DNA from: Massariosphaeria phaeospora
Taxonomy: Eukaryota > Ascomycota > Dothideomycetes > Pleosporales
Length of the DNA: 64,000 nt
Direction of reading: 5' to 3'
NCBI GenBank assembly: GCA_011032825.1
Contig: JAADJZ010000007.1
Span: 496,001-560,000, forward strand
Of the stretch, positions 53,466 to 64,000 are shown in pieces; the first letter of the stretch is position 1; every line of letters starts with the position of its first letter. The position numbers and the translations under genes are program-made. The notes beneath the pieces were generated by a model, which saw only the letters and a program-made list of their open reading frames with translations, was not told the DNA's origin and made no database searches.

Positions 53466-55639
53466 TATGAACAGTAGGAATACTCAATGTAAAAAATAGG
53501 TGTCTATCGAGGGTGTTTTATGCCTCTTTATGCCACATTCCGAGCCACATGCTAATTTGCGGGATGAATGAGTGGCGCGATACGTCGAAGCTCTATTACA
53601 AGCCAAGCATATTAAGTAGGTGCAGACAAGATAGACGAATAGCATCCGCGTGTTACAGTGCATGAGCCGAATACGGCCTGGACATGGCCTCGCCTCCGCT
53701 GATAGACTACAAGTGTAGTAATGAGGCACGCGCAATATCGAGAAAACATCACATAATCCAAGGAAGAGGCTCAGGAAAGAGTATTAAGTCCTTGGTAGAG
53801 ATCAGGAGCTGCCTCAAGTGAGCGGAAATCTGGGTGACGGCTGTTTGAACGAATGTACGACAGTTGAAGTCATATAAGGTAAAATATAGGTGGCAGGTGG
53901 TAAACGGGATGAGGGAGAACACAAGCAGTGTGCCCCGAAAGCTTAGCGTCTTGGCAGTGCTTCTTCCCGAGGTCGACCGGGTAGACGACTCCTCATCTCA
54001 TCCGTCATCGGAGTTTCATCTTCTTCAACGCCTTCGACAGTACTCCGTACGTGCTGAGTTTGTAAAAAAAATGCGTACGCATCCCTTCACGATCGTGATG
54101 CTCGTCTCACCTCCGCGATCAGTCACTTAAAAGAGCGAAAGCATTGTTTCATCCTAAGAAGAGCCCAAACTTCATTCAGGGGCTACAGTGTACGTACAAA
54201 GGAAGATGACAAGAGGACATACGACATACGACATCATGCAGAAGAACGACAAGCGATTGTACCGCTCGAGGTCTTCCTCAATCGCCTCGATAATTCACGA
54301 GCCATGGGCCCTCAACTACGAAACGATCCAGCCCCTAGACCACAAACAGCATAGAAAGATGTGCAAAAGGGATGTGTGTGTGTTTGTTTTGTTTGAGGTA
54401 GTGTAGGAACCCGTTTAAGATGGCAGATGGGAGCGCAGATAAGCTACACAGTGAACCAACGACTAGGACGTGGACGTGTTAGTTTCTTGTGGGTAGACTT
54501 GAACATCACCGGCTTGGTTGGAAGAACAACTGGATTAGGCTGAACAGACTTCGAAAGAATTTGTAAGGCACACAGATTAGTGCAAGAGACTAACCTGAGG
54601 ATCTAGAAGATAGATTGCGGAGTGGTGGATTGGTGTCAAGGAGATCGAGGTTCGAATTTAGAACGTTACCCTCATCCAAGCTACGTGACAGACACCTCAC
54701 GCTAATCATATACTTCCTACCAACTGGAGCGGATTTCGATTGGCAAGAGATGAAGTTCATCGTAGTGGTGTCCAGGTACCTTGTACAGAGTAGAACGGCC
54801 GTGAAGCCACCAAGGGGTGAAAATGTTCAATAAACGTCGTTCCGGCATTCTGGGCGAAGATGCGTGGAAGTGTTCTCGAATCAATCTTTCCCCGGGTTTG
54901 AAGTGTCACTTTTCGCGATCCCAGCTGTATTACTGTCTAGCCTGATCTGCTCTAGCGCTATCGCTATCGCCTCTATCATCCCGACACTCGACAGGCACGT
55001 CGCGACGTGTCTTCAACATCAACACCACCAACCAAATATGGTTCGCAGTCTTATCTCTCGCCATGCAACAACTCTCAACACATATTCACGCGTCTCACCC
55101 CTGCGGTAAGAAATTCCAAGCTCTGCAGGCTTTTGAATGCGGGCCGGCACTTTATCCTTCCTTGATTCGCATTGATTGCTTCTCTATCACGATACCACGC
55201 GGTCTGGCCTCTATTGTGCCGTTTTAAGATGGCGACTTCGGGTTTTCTGAACGGTAGATCTCACCCATCAGGGGTGCATGTCCGAGCCAATGCATACCGT
55301 TCTTCCCCGCCGATGGGCACTTCTTCCGACCCCGGCTGCGACAGGTCTCCAAATACCCTTGTTTCCTAAGGTATTAATCCAATTTCCCATCACCATGTAC
55401 AAACTTGATGGCGGACATCATTCCCCTACCTTCATTTCCATGTGGATGTTTTCAACGGCCTAGGCTTGTGTATTCTTAGGTCATGCACACGCCTTCGATT
55501 CGCCGTTCGAGGTAGGAAATAACCTGACTTCATATCTTCAACGTGTGGTCGGCAGGTAGGTGCTGTATATCAATCTCATCTTAGCAGTTCCTTCTGTCTG
55601 CTTCCCCAAATCCACATTTCCCCACCATCCGGATTGACA
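53466..55639. other. Gene-free stretch of 2.2 kb
   Basis: The longest stretch here without a supported gene, between divergently oriented genes for two secreted hydrolases. Short open frames lack domains and do not extend across plausible introns. A GGTTCGAATTT with an A-box-like TTGCGGAGTGG occurs near 54616-54660, but no cloverleaf forms. TG-rich run near 54375-54395. No repeats recognised by eye. Confidence 0.45.
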
Positions 55640-57616
55640 ATGGGAAAATTGTTATGGGGTATCACTACCCTCTGGGCCATTACTCAGTTGCCGTTCAGTG
55701 TTGCAGCCCCCAATTGCCCGTTGATTGGGCCCGAGTTCCCTCCTCCCCAGCGTTTGTCAGAACATCCAATTTGGCAGGCTGCTGTCGCTAATGTCACCGC
55801 CATCTTCCAATACATTGACGTCAGCAACATCACTGGGATCGACACCTTTTCCTACTCGCTGCAGATATTCTCCACAAATCCTGGTGCACCCATATTGTGG
55901 GAGCGCCATCGGACCGCGAAGGACCTACCAGCGGACACAACAGGTGTGAAGAAGGTAGACGGCGACACCGTATACCGTCTTGGAAGTGTGTCAAAGGTCT
56001 TCACAGTACTAGCCTTTCTGGCCGAGGTTGGTGATGTACATTGGAATCAGCCAATTACGAAGTACATACCAGAATTAGCGAAGTATGCTGGGAAATCCAC
56101 CTCATCTGAATTCGACAACGTGAAGGATACCAATTGGGATGATATCACAATCGGATCATTGGCGTCTCAAGTCTCTGGTCTTGGGCGTGATTGTAAGTGC
56201 TCTCAAATCTTCAGCTTCTATGGCACGCACTTATACGTATGACAGATGGTGTACTTGGGGAGTACACGCAGACAGAGAAACTCCCTGACTACTGGAATGT
56301 AGGACTCCCGTCTTTACAAAACACTACTAAGCCGCCATGTGGAGCATGGCCACTCTGCACCCGAGAACGTGAGCATATTAAAGTTCAAATTGCACAAGGC
56401 ATAGGTGACTGAACAAATCGCAGAATTCTTCCAAGGACTTGATGTCATGTATCCATCTTATGCTCCTTGGCAAACTGCTACGTACTCTAATATTGGATAT
56501 CAGCTATTTGCGTATGCGCTAGAGAATATCACAGGAAAGAAGTTTACCGACATCCTCAACGACAGAGTCATCAAGCCGTTGGGATTGAACCGCACTTACT
56601 ATGATACCCCACCAGACTCAGTTGGTGTCATTCCCGGCACCGTGAAGGACACGTACTGGAACGTAAGCTTGGGTGATGCAAGTCCGTAAGTTGTTGCTCT
56701 CGAAACACCATTATAACATATGCTCATGCAATCTAGTGGCGGAAATATGTTTGCTTCGGCAAATGACATTTCCGCACTTGGCCGTGGCATCCTTTCCAAC
56801 AAGCTCATCAAGCCGTCTCTCACTCGTCGCTGGCTGAACCCCGTGACTTTCTCAGCCGATCTCATCGCCTCAATTGGTGCGCCATGGGGCATTCGCCGCA
56901 TCCAACTCGCCAAGGACACGCAGCCGCACCGTACACTAAGTGTTTTCACTAAAGCGGGCACATTTCGAAAATACACTGCCTTCATCACGCTACTCCGGGA
57001 CTTCAACCTCGGTTTCACCATCATGATGGCCGGAAACCCTGCCCTGAACAACTTCTACGGCGCAGACCTCCTCGGCGCAACACTAATACCCGCCTACCAA
57101 GCCGCTACGCGCGACGAAGCTGATAAACTATATAGCGGCCGCTACGTCAGCCGAGACACAGGCCGAAACGGCAGCTACGTAAACTCCACGCTAACCATCA
57201 GCGTCGACCCCGGAAAACCTGGTCTCGGCGTCGGCCCCTGGGTCAGCAATGGCACCGACATGGTCGACATGGCCATCAAGCTCCAAGCTGGAACAGACAG
57301 GAGTGCACTCAAGGCAGAGACGCGTCTCTACTACACGCAGCTCGAGTCCAAAACCAAAGATGGCGGCAAACGGCAGGCGTGGAAGGCTATATTTGAGGAT
57401 ACAGGTGGCCCGGCTGCGGGCCAACAACTCTGGTCCACGGACTGTGGAGCTTGGGTTGGCGTCACTGGGATCACGTATGCATCGTTGCCGTTGGATGAGT
57501 TCATTTTCAACCTAGACAGTGCGGGGAAGGTAGTGAGTGTGGAGAATTTGGCGCTCAGGACGAAATTGTATAAGGTCGATGGGCCCGTGAAAGGCACGGC
57601 ATCGGCTAACCCGTAG
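55640..57616 (+). CDS. Secreted beta-lactamase-fold serine hydrolase
   Basis: Exons 55640-56192, 56246-56368, 56424-56685 and 56737-57616 give 605 aa. A signal peptide (TTLWAITQLPFSVAAP) is followed by a class C beta-lactamase/DD-peptidase fold: S-x-x-K nucleophile in YRLGSVSKVFTV (near residue 120), Y-x-N in ATYSNIGYQ, and FTKAGTF where the third K/H-T-G-type motif is expected, read here as K-A-G. A beta-rich C-terminal domain of about 200 residues (ATRDEADKLYSGRYVSRD onwards) is typical of the fungal group. Substrate unknown; such proteins act as esterases or peptidases, and some lie in metabolite clusters. Converges with the ABC transporter gene. Confidence 0.87.
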
Positions 57617-57879
57617 ATCTTCTTTCGTTTAGGCCAGGGGATTCCTTTTTTTCTAGCTTGTTTCTTACCAGATACAGATCAAGGAACATATTTTGGGAAT
57701 CTTGTGAACAAGTTTTCTTGGTGACTCCGCAGTATTGCCTGTGCGTAATACAAGGTGAAGGTAAGTTATGTCGATATTGACGCGAGACTGACACACGTCA
57801 TACTAGGTACTCTTTTCGTGGAAAACAGAAAGACGTTAACTGCACGTTCCGAGAATGAAAAATTCCAATTTAAAGCCTT

Positions 57880-60800
57880 TCACACGTTCAAGGCCTGAGC
57901 TTGACACTATAATAGGATTAGCGAGTGCACATGAGATATTTTGGGTCGGCGAGTACTTACCATCTGATGATACCAACCCCTCATCCTCAACAACCCCAAA
58001 TGACTTCCTCTCTCCACAACCCTCCCCTCCCTCATCACAAAAATAACATCAGCGTTCTGCACCGTTGCAAGCCGATGAGCTACCACGACCATAGTCCTAC
58101 CCTTTCCTGTGCGCTCAAATACTTCTTGGATCTCCCGCTCTGTCTCTGAGTCTAAACTACTTGTCGCCTCATCCAACAACAGAACAGCAGGATCGCGTAT
58201 CAGCGCCCTCGCAATCGAGATGCGCTGTTTCTGGCCCCCGGAGAGCGCGACACCGCCGGTACCGACGTCCGTACTGTAGCCATCTGGTAACGAGGTGATA
58301 AAGGCGTGGATTCCCGCGTCGAGGCATGCTTGGTGCAGCATTTCGTCGGACGTGGATGCTGGGTCGACGCCGAGGAGTACGTTGTCGCGGATTGTGCCAC
58401 GGAACAGGTATGGTTCTTGCGCTACGAGGGACATGTGTTGACGATGGCAGCGGAGAGGGATCGATTTGATATCATTCCCATTGTAGAGAATGGCGCCACG
58501 CTGCGGCTCGTAGAATCGTTCAAGAAGCGATATCACTGTCGTTTTCCCCGAGCCGGATGCGCCTACTATGGCGGCAAATTGGCCGTGTTGAATAGATAGG
58601 GAAAGACCTCTTAGAACTGGGGTGTTGCGGGTCGGGTATTGAAACCATAGGTTTTTGAACTCGATATCTACACCTTTCCAGAGTATGGACATGGTGATTG
58701 TTCGGCGGTGCTTGGCTTCGTATTCGATTTCTGCAGTTTTGGTTCCCGGGTTGTCAGGCGATTCGCTGGATCGCACGGCGTGTATGCGGTTCGCCGCTGC
58801 AGTGACTTGGGCTATGTCTTTGCTTGAGTTAGTCAACCGATCAAGAACATGTTGTAAGTCAACTTACTAGGACCAAAGCTGAGCCATTGCCCGGCTGCCA
58901 TGCTGCCCTGAATGATGGCAAGATAAATAACGAAAAAGTTGAAAGGGTGATATTCGAAACTCGCGAGAAGAGTCCCGCCATACCTGCAAGTACTTGTTAG
59001 CATTACCCACGTCATAATCTGTGATGACACTTACCAAAGCGAAAACGCCATACAGAGCAGCACTAGACTATCGCTTGCTGCAAAGATTAAAGTCGAAAAT
59101 CTTGCCTCTTGGAACGACTTGTTGATGTGATCTCTCAGCAGGGCATCGTACTTCCTACAGATGGATGCTTCTAATGTCAAAGATGCCACTGTGCGAATTG
59201 CTTTAATAGCCTCAGTGGCAAACTTGGCGCTTTGCGCAAAGACCTCATTGTTTCTTTCTTCAAACTTAACCTCGTGGCTGACTCGATAATAGCCCCCGGC
59301 AAGGATGATTGGCATAGACGCGGCGATGATAACGAGGGCAAATTTCCAGCCATAGTATATCGAGATAGTGACACACCCAATGACGTTGAATACGGAGATA
59401 CATACCATGGCCATGTTGATTCCGAGGAGCTGCTGAAGCTGAGCGGGGTCGGTTGCGATTCTTGCCGTAAGCATTCCGATTGAGTTCTCCTCCTCGTCGA
59501 AGAACGATACGCGTTTAGAAATGATGTTACGAAAGTACTCCTTGCGATAAATAGCGGTGGTACGCTGATATTGTTAGTAATAAACCACATTAGTGAAGTA
59601 AAAACTTGCCATGGAAACCGTGTTTGAAGTCCATCCAAGTGCGACATAGCTTACACCAACACCGCAAGCCACTACGACAAGCATCAGACAGAGAAAGTTG
59701 GTTGAAGTGCGAAGATAGTCTCCCCAATAAGCGAATGAAGTGATTAAGCTGGCAAATAAGTACGCTTGGACAGCATAGCTCGCTAATATAGGTTAGCAGC
59801 AACCAAGCAAGGCGAAAAGCGATGGGAAGCTACTCACATGCAGCAGCGATGGCTGCTAACAGTAAGACCAGATATCCGATCCAGTTTCGCTTTTGCTCGA
59901 CGAGTAACATGCCGAAACTACGAAAGAAGTTCTTTGACTTGATTTTCTTTAGCTCCGCCCCATCGACCAGGGTCACCTCCGAGCCGACGATGGTCTCGAG
60001 AGGCTCTTTTTCGAGCAATGTGGCTTCTGTATTGCCTTCGCTTCTGTCGAGAGAATCTTGATCGGAGTGCTGGTCCGGGTCCTGCGTTAATTGTTGTGCG
60101 TTCACTAGCTTCCAATACGCGCCTCCTTCCGTGGCTACTAGGTTTTCATGAGTTCCTTGCTCAACAACCTTGCCTTTCGATATGACGACTATGTTATCAG
60201 CTTTCCTGATTGTTGATAGTCGATGGGCAATTACAATAGTCGTTCGGTTTTGTGAGATACGATCTAACGCCGCCTGAACTATACCCTCACTTGTGACATC
60301 AAGGGAGCTAGTGGCTTCGTCGAAGATTAGTATCTTCGGTTGGCGGACAATGCTTCTGGCTATGGCAATCCTTTGGCGCTGCCCACCACTCAACTTGATG
60401 CCAACATCACCAACTCGCGTATCGTACCCCTGAGAATACTTGATTAGCATGCATTCGTGTATCTTGGCTCATATACAGATACTTACTTCTGAGAGTCTCG
60501 AGATAAACTCATCAGCATAAGCACCCTTGCAAGCCCGTTCTATGAGCTCTTTCTTCACTTCGAATCCCGCATATTCCCACTCGGTTCCGACTAATCCATA
60601 TTCCACGTTCTTGAAGATCGTGTCATTGAACAAGAATGGTTCTTGTTGGACCAGGCCAATCTTGGATCTCCACCACGTGAGATCAATTTCATGGATCTTT
60701 CTACCTTCTGTCTCGATGGTCCCATTGCGAAGATATAGAGCCTAGCATGTCCGCCTTAGTCATTACGTCAGAGGATTTACTGGTCACAAAGTACTCACGA

Positions 60801-62548
60801 TCGGGTTGGAGCCATCCAGGTCGTACCATCTTTGAATGAGACCCATTATACTGCTCTTCCCAGAGCCTGTTGGTCCTACGATGGCAGTGGTTTGGCCGGC
60901 CGGGAACCTTAGATTGAGACCATCAAGTACCTTGACATGTGGCCGTGTGGGATACGCAAAATTGACGTTAGTGATGATTATATCCTCGTTCAATGATATT
61001 ATGTTGCCTTTCAGACCGCCTGATGTGGGCTTTGGCGCGTCAATTATGCTGAAGAATATCAACGCTGCATTGATAGAATTTGAAGCAGCTGTAAGCGGAA
61101 CCGAAACCGCATTTATATGTGCTAGCATTGTCATTGTAGACATGAGAACACTATGAGCATTAGATGGATGCTTCAAGATCACATTTCGTATGTACCTACA
61201 CGACAAGCGTTTGGACATTGGCGAAGTGGAAGCTCAAATAAAGCTTGACTGCGAACCAAAAGCAAAGAGCAAACGTGCTATCACTGTTAGCATATGAATG
61301 GAGTCATGAGACCTTTGCTTACGCATATATCGAAAAGAAAACTAGATATAATTAGCAAAAGCTATACGCAAAAGAAGGTGGCATCACTTACCTGGAGAGT
61401 GTTGCAGCGCGATTAGAGGAGACATCTTGTAGCCATGGATTTTTGACTCTTCAACTAGTTTATCGTAGCTGGATGCCATCTTCTCCTCCGCACTACAAGC
61501 CGCTACCATTCTGATCGAGGACAAAGCTTCACTCACCACGCCCGAGGCCTGTCTATCCGTCTCCTGAATCGTCTCATATTTCTTGACGATTAGCGGTGTC
61601 GTGTATATATAAAAAAGCACTATAACAACCAGACCGGAACTTGTAACAAGAGCGAGGCTCCAGCTATAGATACAAGCGATGATTAGTGCTGTACATATTA
61701 CAGAGATGGCTTGAATGAGACTAGAAAGCCGCTCAGATATGCCTAGCTGCAAGACGTTGGCTGTAATAGTGATGATTGCCGCTGTCTGGCCAGGTGGAAG
61801 CGCGTCCAGTACTGATATCGGTTGCTGAAAAAGAGCTTGCAGGTATGATAGGCGAATTGCTGCCGAAATTCGAAGGCTCGACATGCGGAACCCAAGCTAG
61901 CAATTGTAAGTTCATGGAATGTAGTTGCACAAGGTTTGCTGTCTGACCATTGCGATATAAGCGAGGACGAGCCTTCCAATGAATAGATACACAGTGTATA
62001 ACCTAGTGAGAGTGAGCTACGATATATGAAAGGGGGATAGTACTTGTCTTGCAAAGATGAACTTACACATATTGATTAATAGAGTGCATGAAAGCCTTCG
62101 AGACATCTTCAGGGGAGCTTGCTCCTAAAGAAGTGAAAGTCTTGACGAGTTGTGCTGTGAAGGATAGTTAGCGCGTTTGACAGCTGAACGCGTGACGTCA
62201 TCAGAGTGGGGGGAGTTTACCGAAGATAATGTTCATGAGCGGAAGTGTCGCCCCAGCGCAAATGGAAGCAATAGTCGAGATCAAGATGAAGAACCGGTCC
62301 CGAGGCGTGGAATATGAAAAGATTCTCTAGCATAATGGTTAGGTGGTAATTGACCAGGTGAAGGGCGCGCTTACGATAAATGTCACAATGGTTCTCTTCA
62401 GCGACGCTATAGCAACAGCGCCTTTGATCCATTCCATGCTTTTACTAATTCTGCCCGCCGTAGTCGCGGTCTGGCTCGACGATTGAATCATGGTCGCGTA
62501 GCACCTGGATACTCCACAGTCTGAGCGCAATGGTTCTTCTCTGGTCAT
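57880..62548 (-). CDS. Full-size ABCB (MDR-type) ABC exporter
   Basis: Plasma-membrane multidrug or metabolite exporter with TMD-NBD-TMD-NBD order, 1308 aa from 15 exons whose phases all close: 62548-62375, 62326-62221, 62154-62067, 62002-61948, 61896-61392, 61341-61323, 61277-61200, 61150-60799, 60741-60487, 60429-59838, 59782-59610, 59564-59035, 58983-58868, 58817-57961, 57906-57880. NBD1: Walker [11 protein letters not shown] loop GLVQQEP, signature LSGGQRQR, Walker [13 protein letters not shown] loop [11 protein letters not shown]2: [42 protein letters not shown]. Both ATP sites look intact. One exon is 19 nt, and one intron (59565-59609) starts with GC. First ATG of the frame is used. 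Pmd1/leptomycin-resistance-like by overall form. Confidence 0.92.
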
Positions 62549-63240
62549 TTGCCTCAGCGCAAATCCCCAGGTCCTTTCCAAGGTTATCACAGAAACCTTA
62601 GCAGTTTGCTAAGATAAGGCGAAAATCAGCTGTGAGACAGGAGTGACAGTCCTAAACATCGTTGTCCTCAATTTCTACAAGAGTATCTCGAAATTCATGT
62701 TGATATTGGCCGTCACGCGCAGGACGGTTCCTAAGTGCTTGTGTTCTAGGCCACTTCAATGAACATAACTACAATGCCGGGTAGAAGAAGTGGATTTCGA
62801 CTCATGCTGGGGCCCCCGGTCGTGGATCGTTGCTCAACAATATTCAGAAACAAGGGGACGAAGTACCTTTTCGATATGCATTATGGGCCCTCAATCTAGA
62901 GCAGATGAGATGCACTGGGTCCGTGCCATGCGCATGTCCTTGCATTTTTATTCTCCCGCGAGACGAACAGGCATGCGGTCCAATCAGGTTCGGCGATTGA
63001 ATTTCCGGATGCAAAACACGCCTGCAGAAAACAAGCACTTCATTGTGGCATACTGCATGAGGGCTGCGTATCACTGGTGAGTCGGGGAAAGCCTTTACAA
63101 CGCGCTATATTGTTATCATTGACCTCTCGAACTATGATACAGTGTTTGCATGAGAGGTAACCCAATCTAATCTACTAACCAAGGTAAGAAACCTCCAAAT
63201 CTGCCGCTTGCTCGAAGCTGCTTTGCTTGTGACAGACCCA
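62549..63240. other. Intergenic between ABC transporter and FSH hydrolase genes
   Basis: 692 bp holding the ABC transporter promoter and the 3' end of the FSH gene (both leftward). No coding frame supported. Confidence 0.45.
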
Positions 63241-64000
63241 TCAACACGGAGAGATGCCACCGTTCACCTCTTCGATCATGCGGCGCACGGTGTCTCCCAG
63301 TTCTTTGACCATATGCTTATCTCGTGGCAATGTATGGCCTTTTGCATGGTCGAAGATGTATGCCGTGTCTGGATCGCACACATTGTACAGAGCCATGTTT
63401 CCATGTAGGTAGGGGTCCAAAGAGCCGACTGCGGTACGGTATTAGTATCCCTTCATAAAGTGATCCACGTTTAAGACAACTTACTGATGTGACATGTGGG
63501 AATATCAATCATTAACTCGCTTTCATCTGCCAAAACGATGCCATCAAGAGTAGGTTTCATCGGCGGCCAGCCACCGAAGAACATGGCGCATTTGAACGTT
63601 GGAGTCCTTCCATGTTCGTCATTGAGAAGTTGCTCGTGAAGCAACAGCGTCCCTGCAATTGTTGCGCCTTCTGAATATCCAACTATACCGTCAAAGGGTC
63701 CCTCCTTTTCCATGATATCGTAAAGATACTGCAAGGTGTGTGCTGCACTCTTGTCAGTTCTAGCAACCCCAAATGTCATCAACTCTCGCATCGTCATCTC
63801 TGGTGTTTCGAGTTGCGGGAAATCTCTGATCCGTTCGATAACATCGACCTTTTCGGCTTCATCGCCTTCGGGGACAATGAAGCGGTAATAAGGCGCTCCG
63901 CCAAAGAATTCTTCGTAGCCCTCCGGGGGGACGACTTCATAGGGTCCTTGGATGAAGTAGAATTCGGCACTCTCGTCTGATGCCATCTCCTTGACTAGAG
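63241..64000 (-). CDS. FSH-family serine hydrolase, 5' part outside the window
   Basis: Exon from beyond 64000 to 63485 and exon 63428-63241 (56-nt intron, phase 1). The frame stays open to the window edge (LVKEM before the first internal Met), and the expected N-terminal LHG segment of FSH1 proteins is missing, so the start lies outside. Seen: EFYFIQGPYEVVPPEGYE, nucleophile elbow GIVGYSEGATIAG with Ser, the acidic region after PTFKCAMFFGGWPP, and the catalytic His in FDHAKGHTLPRD. FSH hydrolases are alpha/beta-hydrolases; some release polyketides from synthases (LovG type), others act in general metabolism. About 0.7 kb from the ABC exporter. Confidence 0.85.

Noticed and set aside
53864..54130. 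88-codon frame in the 2.2 kb gap
   Set aside because: Amino-acid content is unremarkable, no signal peptide or motif, no in-phase exon partner.
54610..54680. A-box-like and B-box-like segments suggesting a tRNA
   Set aside because: No acceptor, D or T stem can be drawn by eye; single GGTTCGAA match is likely chance.
1..64000. A full secondary-metabolite or prophage-like system inside the window
   Set aside because: No PKS, NRPS, terpene synthase, integrase or viral structural gene is present; only an ABC exporter and an FSH hydrolase at the right edge hint at a cluster outside.

Overview
The window reads as euchromatic, gene-dense nuclear DNA of a filamentous ascomycete (Pezizomycotina; a Dothideomycete is plausible but not provable from sequence alone). 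Genes lie on both strands, have mostly 45-70 nt GT-AG introns with CTAAC-type branch points, and include fungal families: RNase T1, PLAC8, FSH hydrolase, secreted GMC oxidoreductase and an Unc104-like kinesin. I reconstructed exon by exon 26 protein-coding genes, one of them cut by the right edge. Reading phases close exactly in all but one model (40849-42286, where one intron is unresolved).

Layout. 1-20.5 kb: sugar transporter, DJ-1/Hsp31-type glyoxalase, Trm3-type tRNA 2'-O-methyltransferase, kinesin-3, Vps16, mitochondrial 3-hydroxyisobutyryl-CoA hydrolase, mitochondrial EF-Tu, and a stand-alone RFTS-domain/zinc-finger protein resembling the Raf2/DIM-7 subunits of CUL4 heterochromatin complexes. 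21-24.9 kb: a compact cluster of three paralogous small proteins with a split Cys/His module of CHORD-like spacing, plus a possible fourth degenerate copy. 24.8-40 kb: PLAC8 protein, an uncharacterised mitochondrial membrane protein, CAND1, a PARG-type glycohydrolase, secreted GMC oxidoreductase, secreted guanyl-specific RNase, and porphobilinogen deaminase. 40-51 kb: a short tRNA-like (possible SINE) relic, a Mg-chelatase-like ATPase-family protein with one unresolved intron, NAD kinase flanked by a diverged direct repeat, a Cwf23-type J-RRM protein, Pus4, an SLC35F-like transporter and Rab7/Ypt7. 51-64 kb: secreted serine carboxypeptidase, secreted beta-lactamase-fold hydrolase, a 15-exon full-size ABCB exporter, and the 3' part of an FSH serine hydrolase.

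How genes relate. Most are unrelated housekeeping neighbours. Possible functional links are the head-to-head mitochondrial pair (HIBCH/EF-Tu), two members of the vacuole-fusion machinery (Vps16 and Ypt7), two cullin-system proteins (RFTS protein and CAND1), and an ABC exporter beside an FSH hydrolase at the right edge, which may be the border of a metabolite locus. The paralog cluster is the least explained part of the window.
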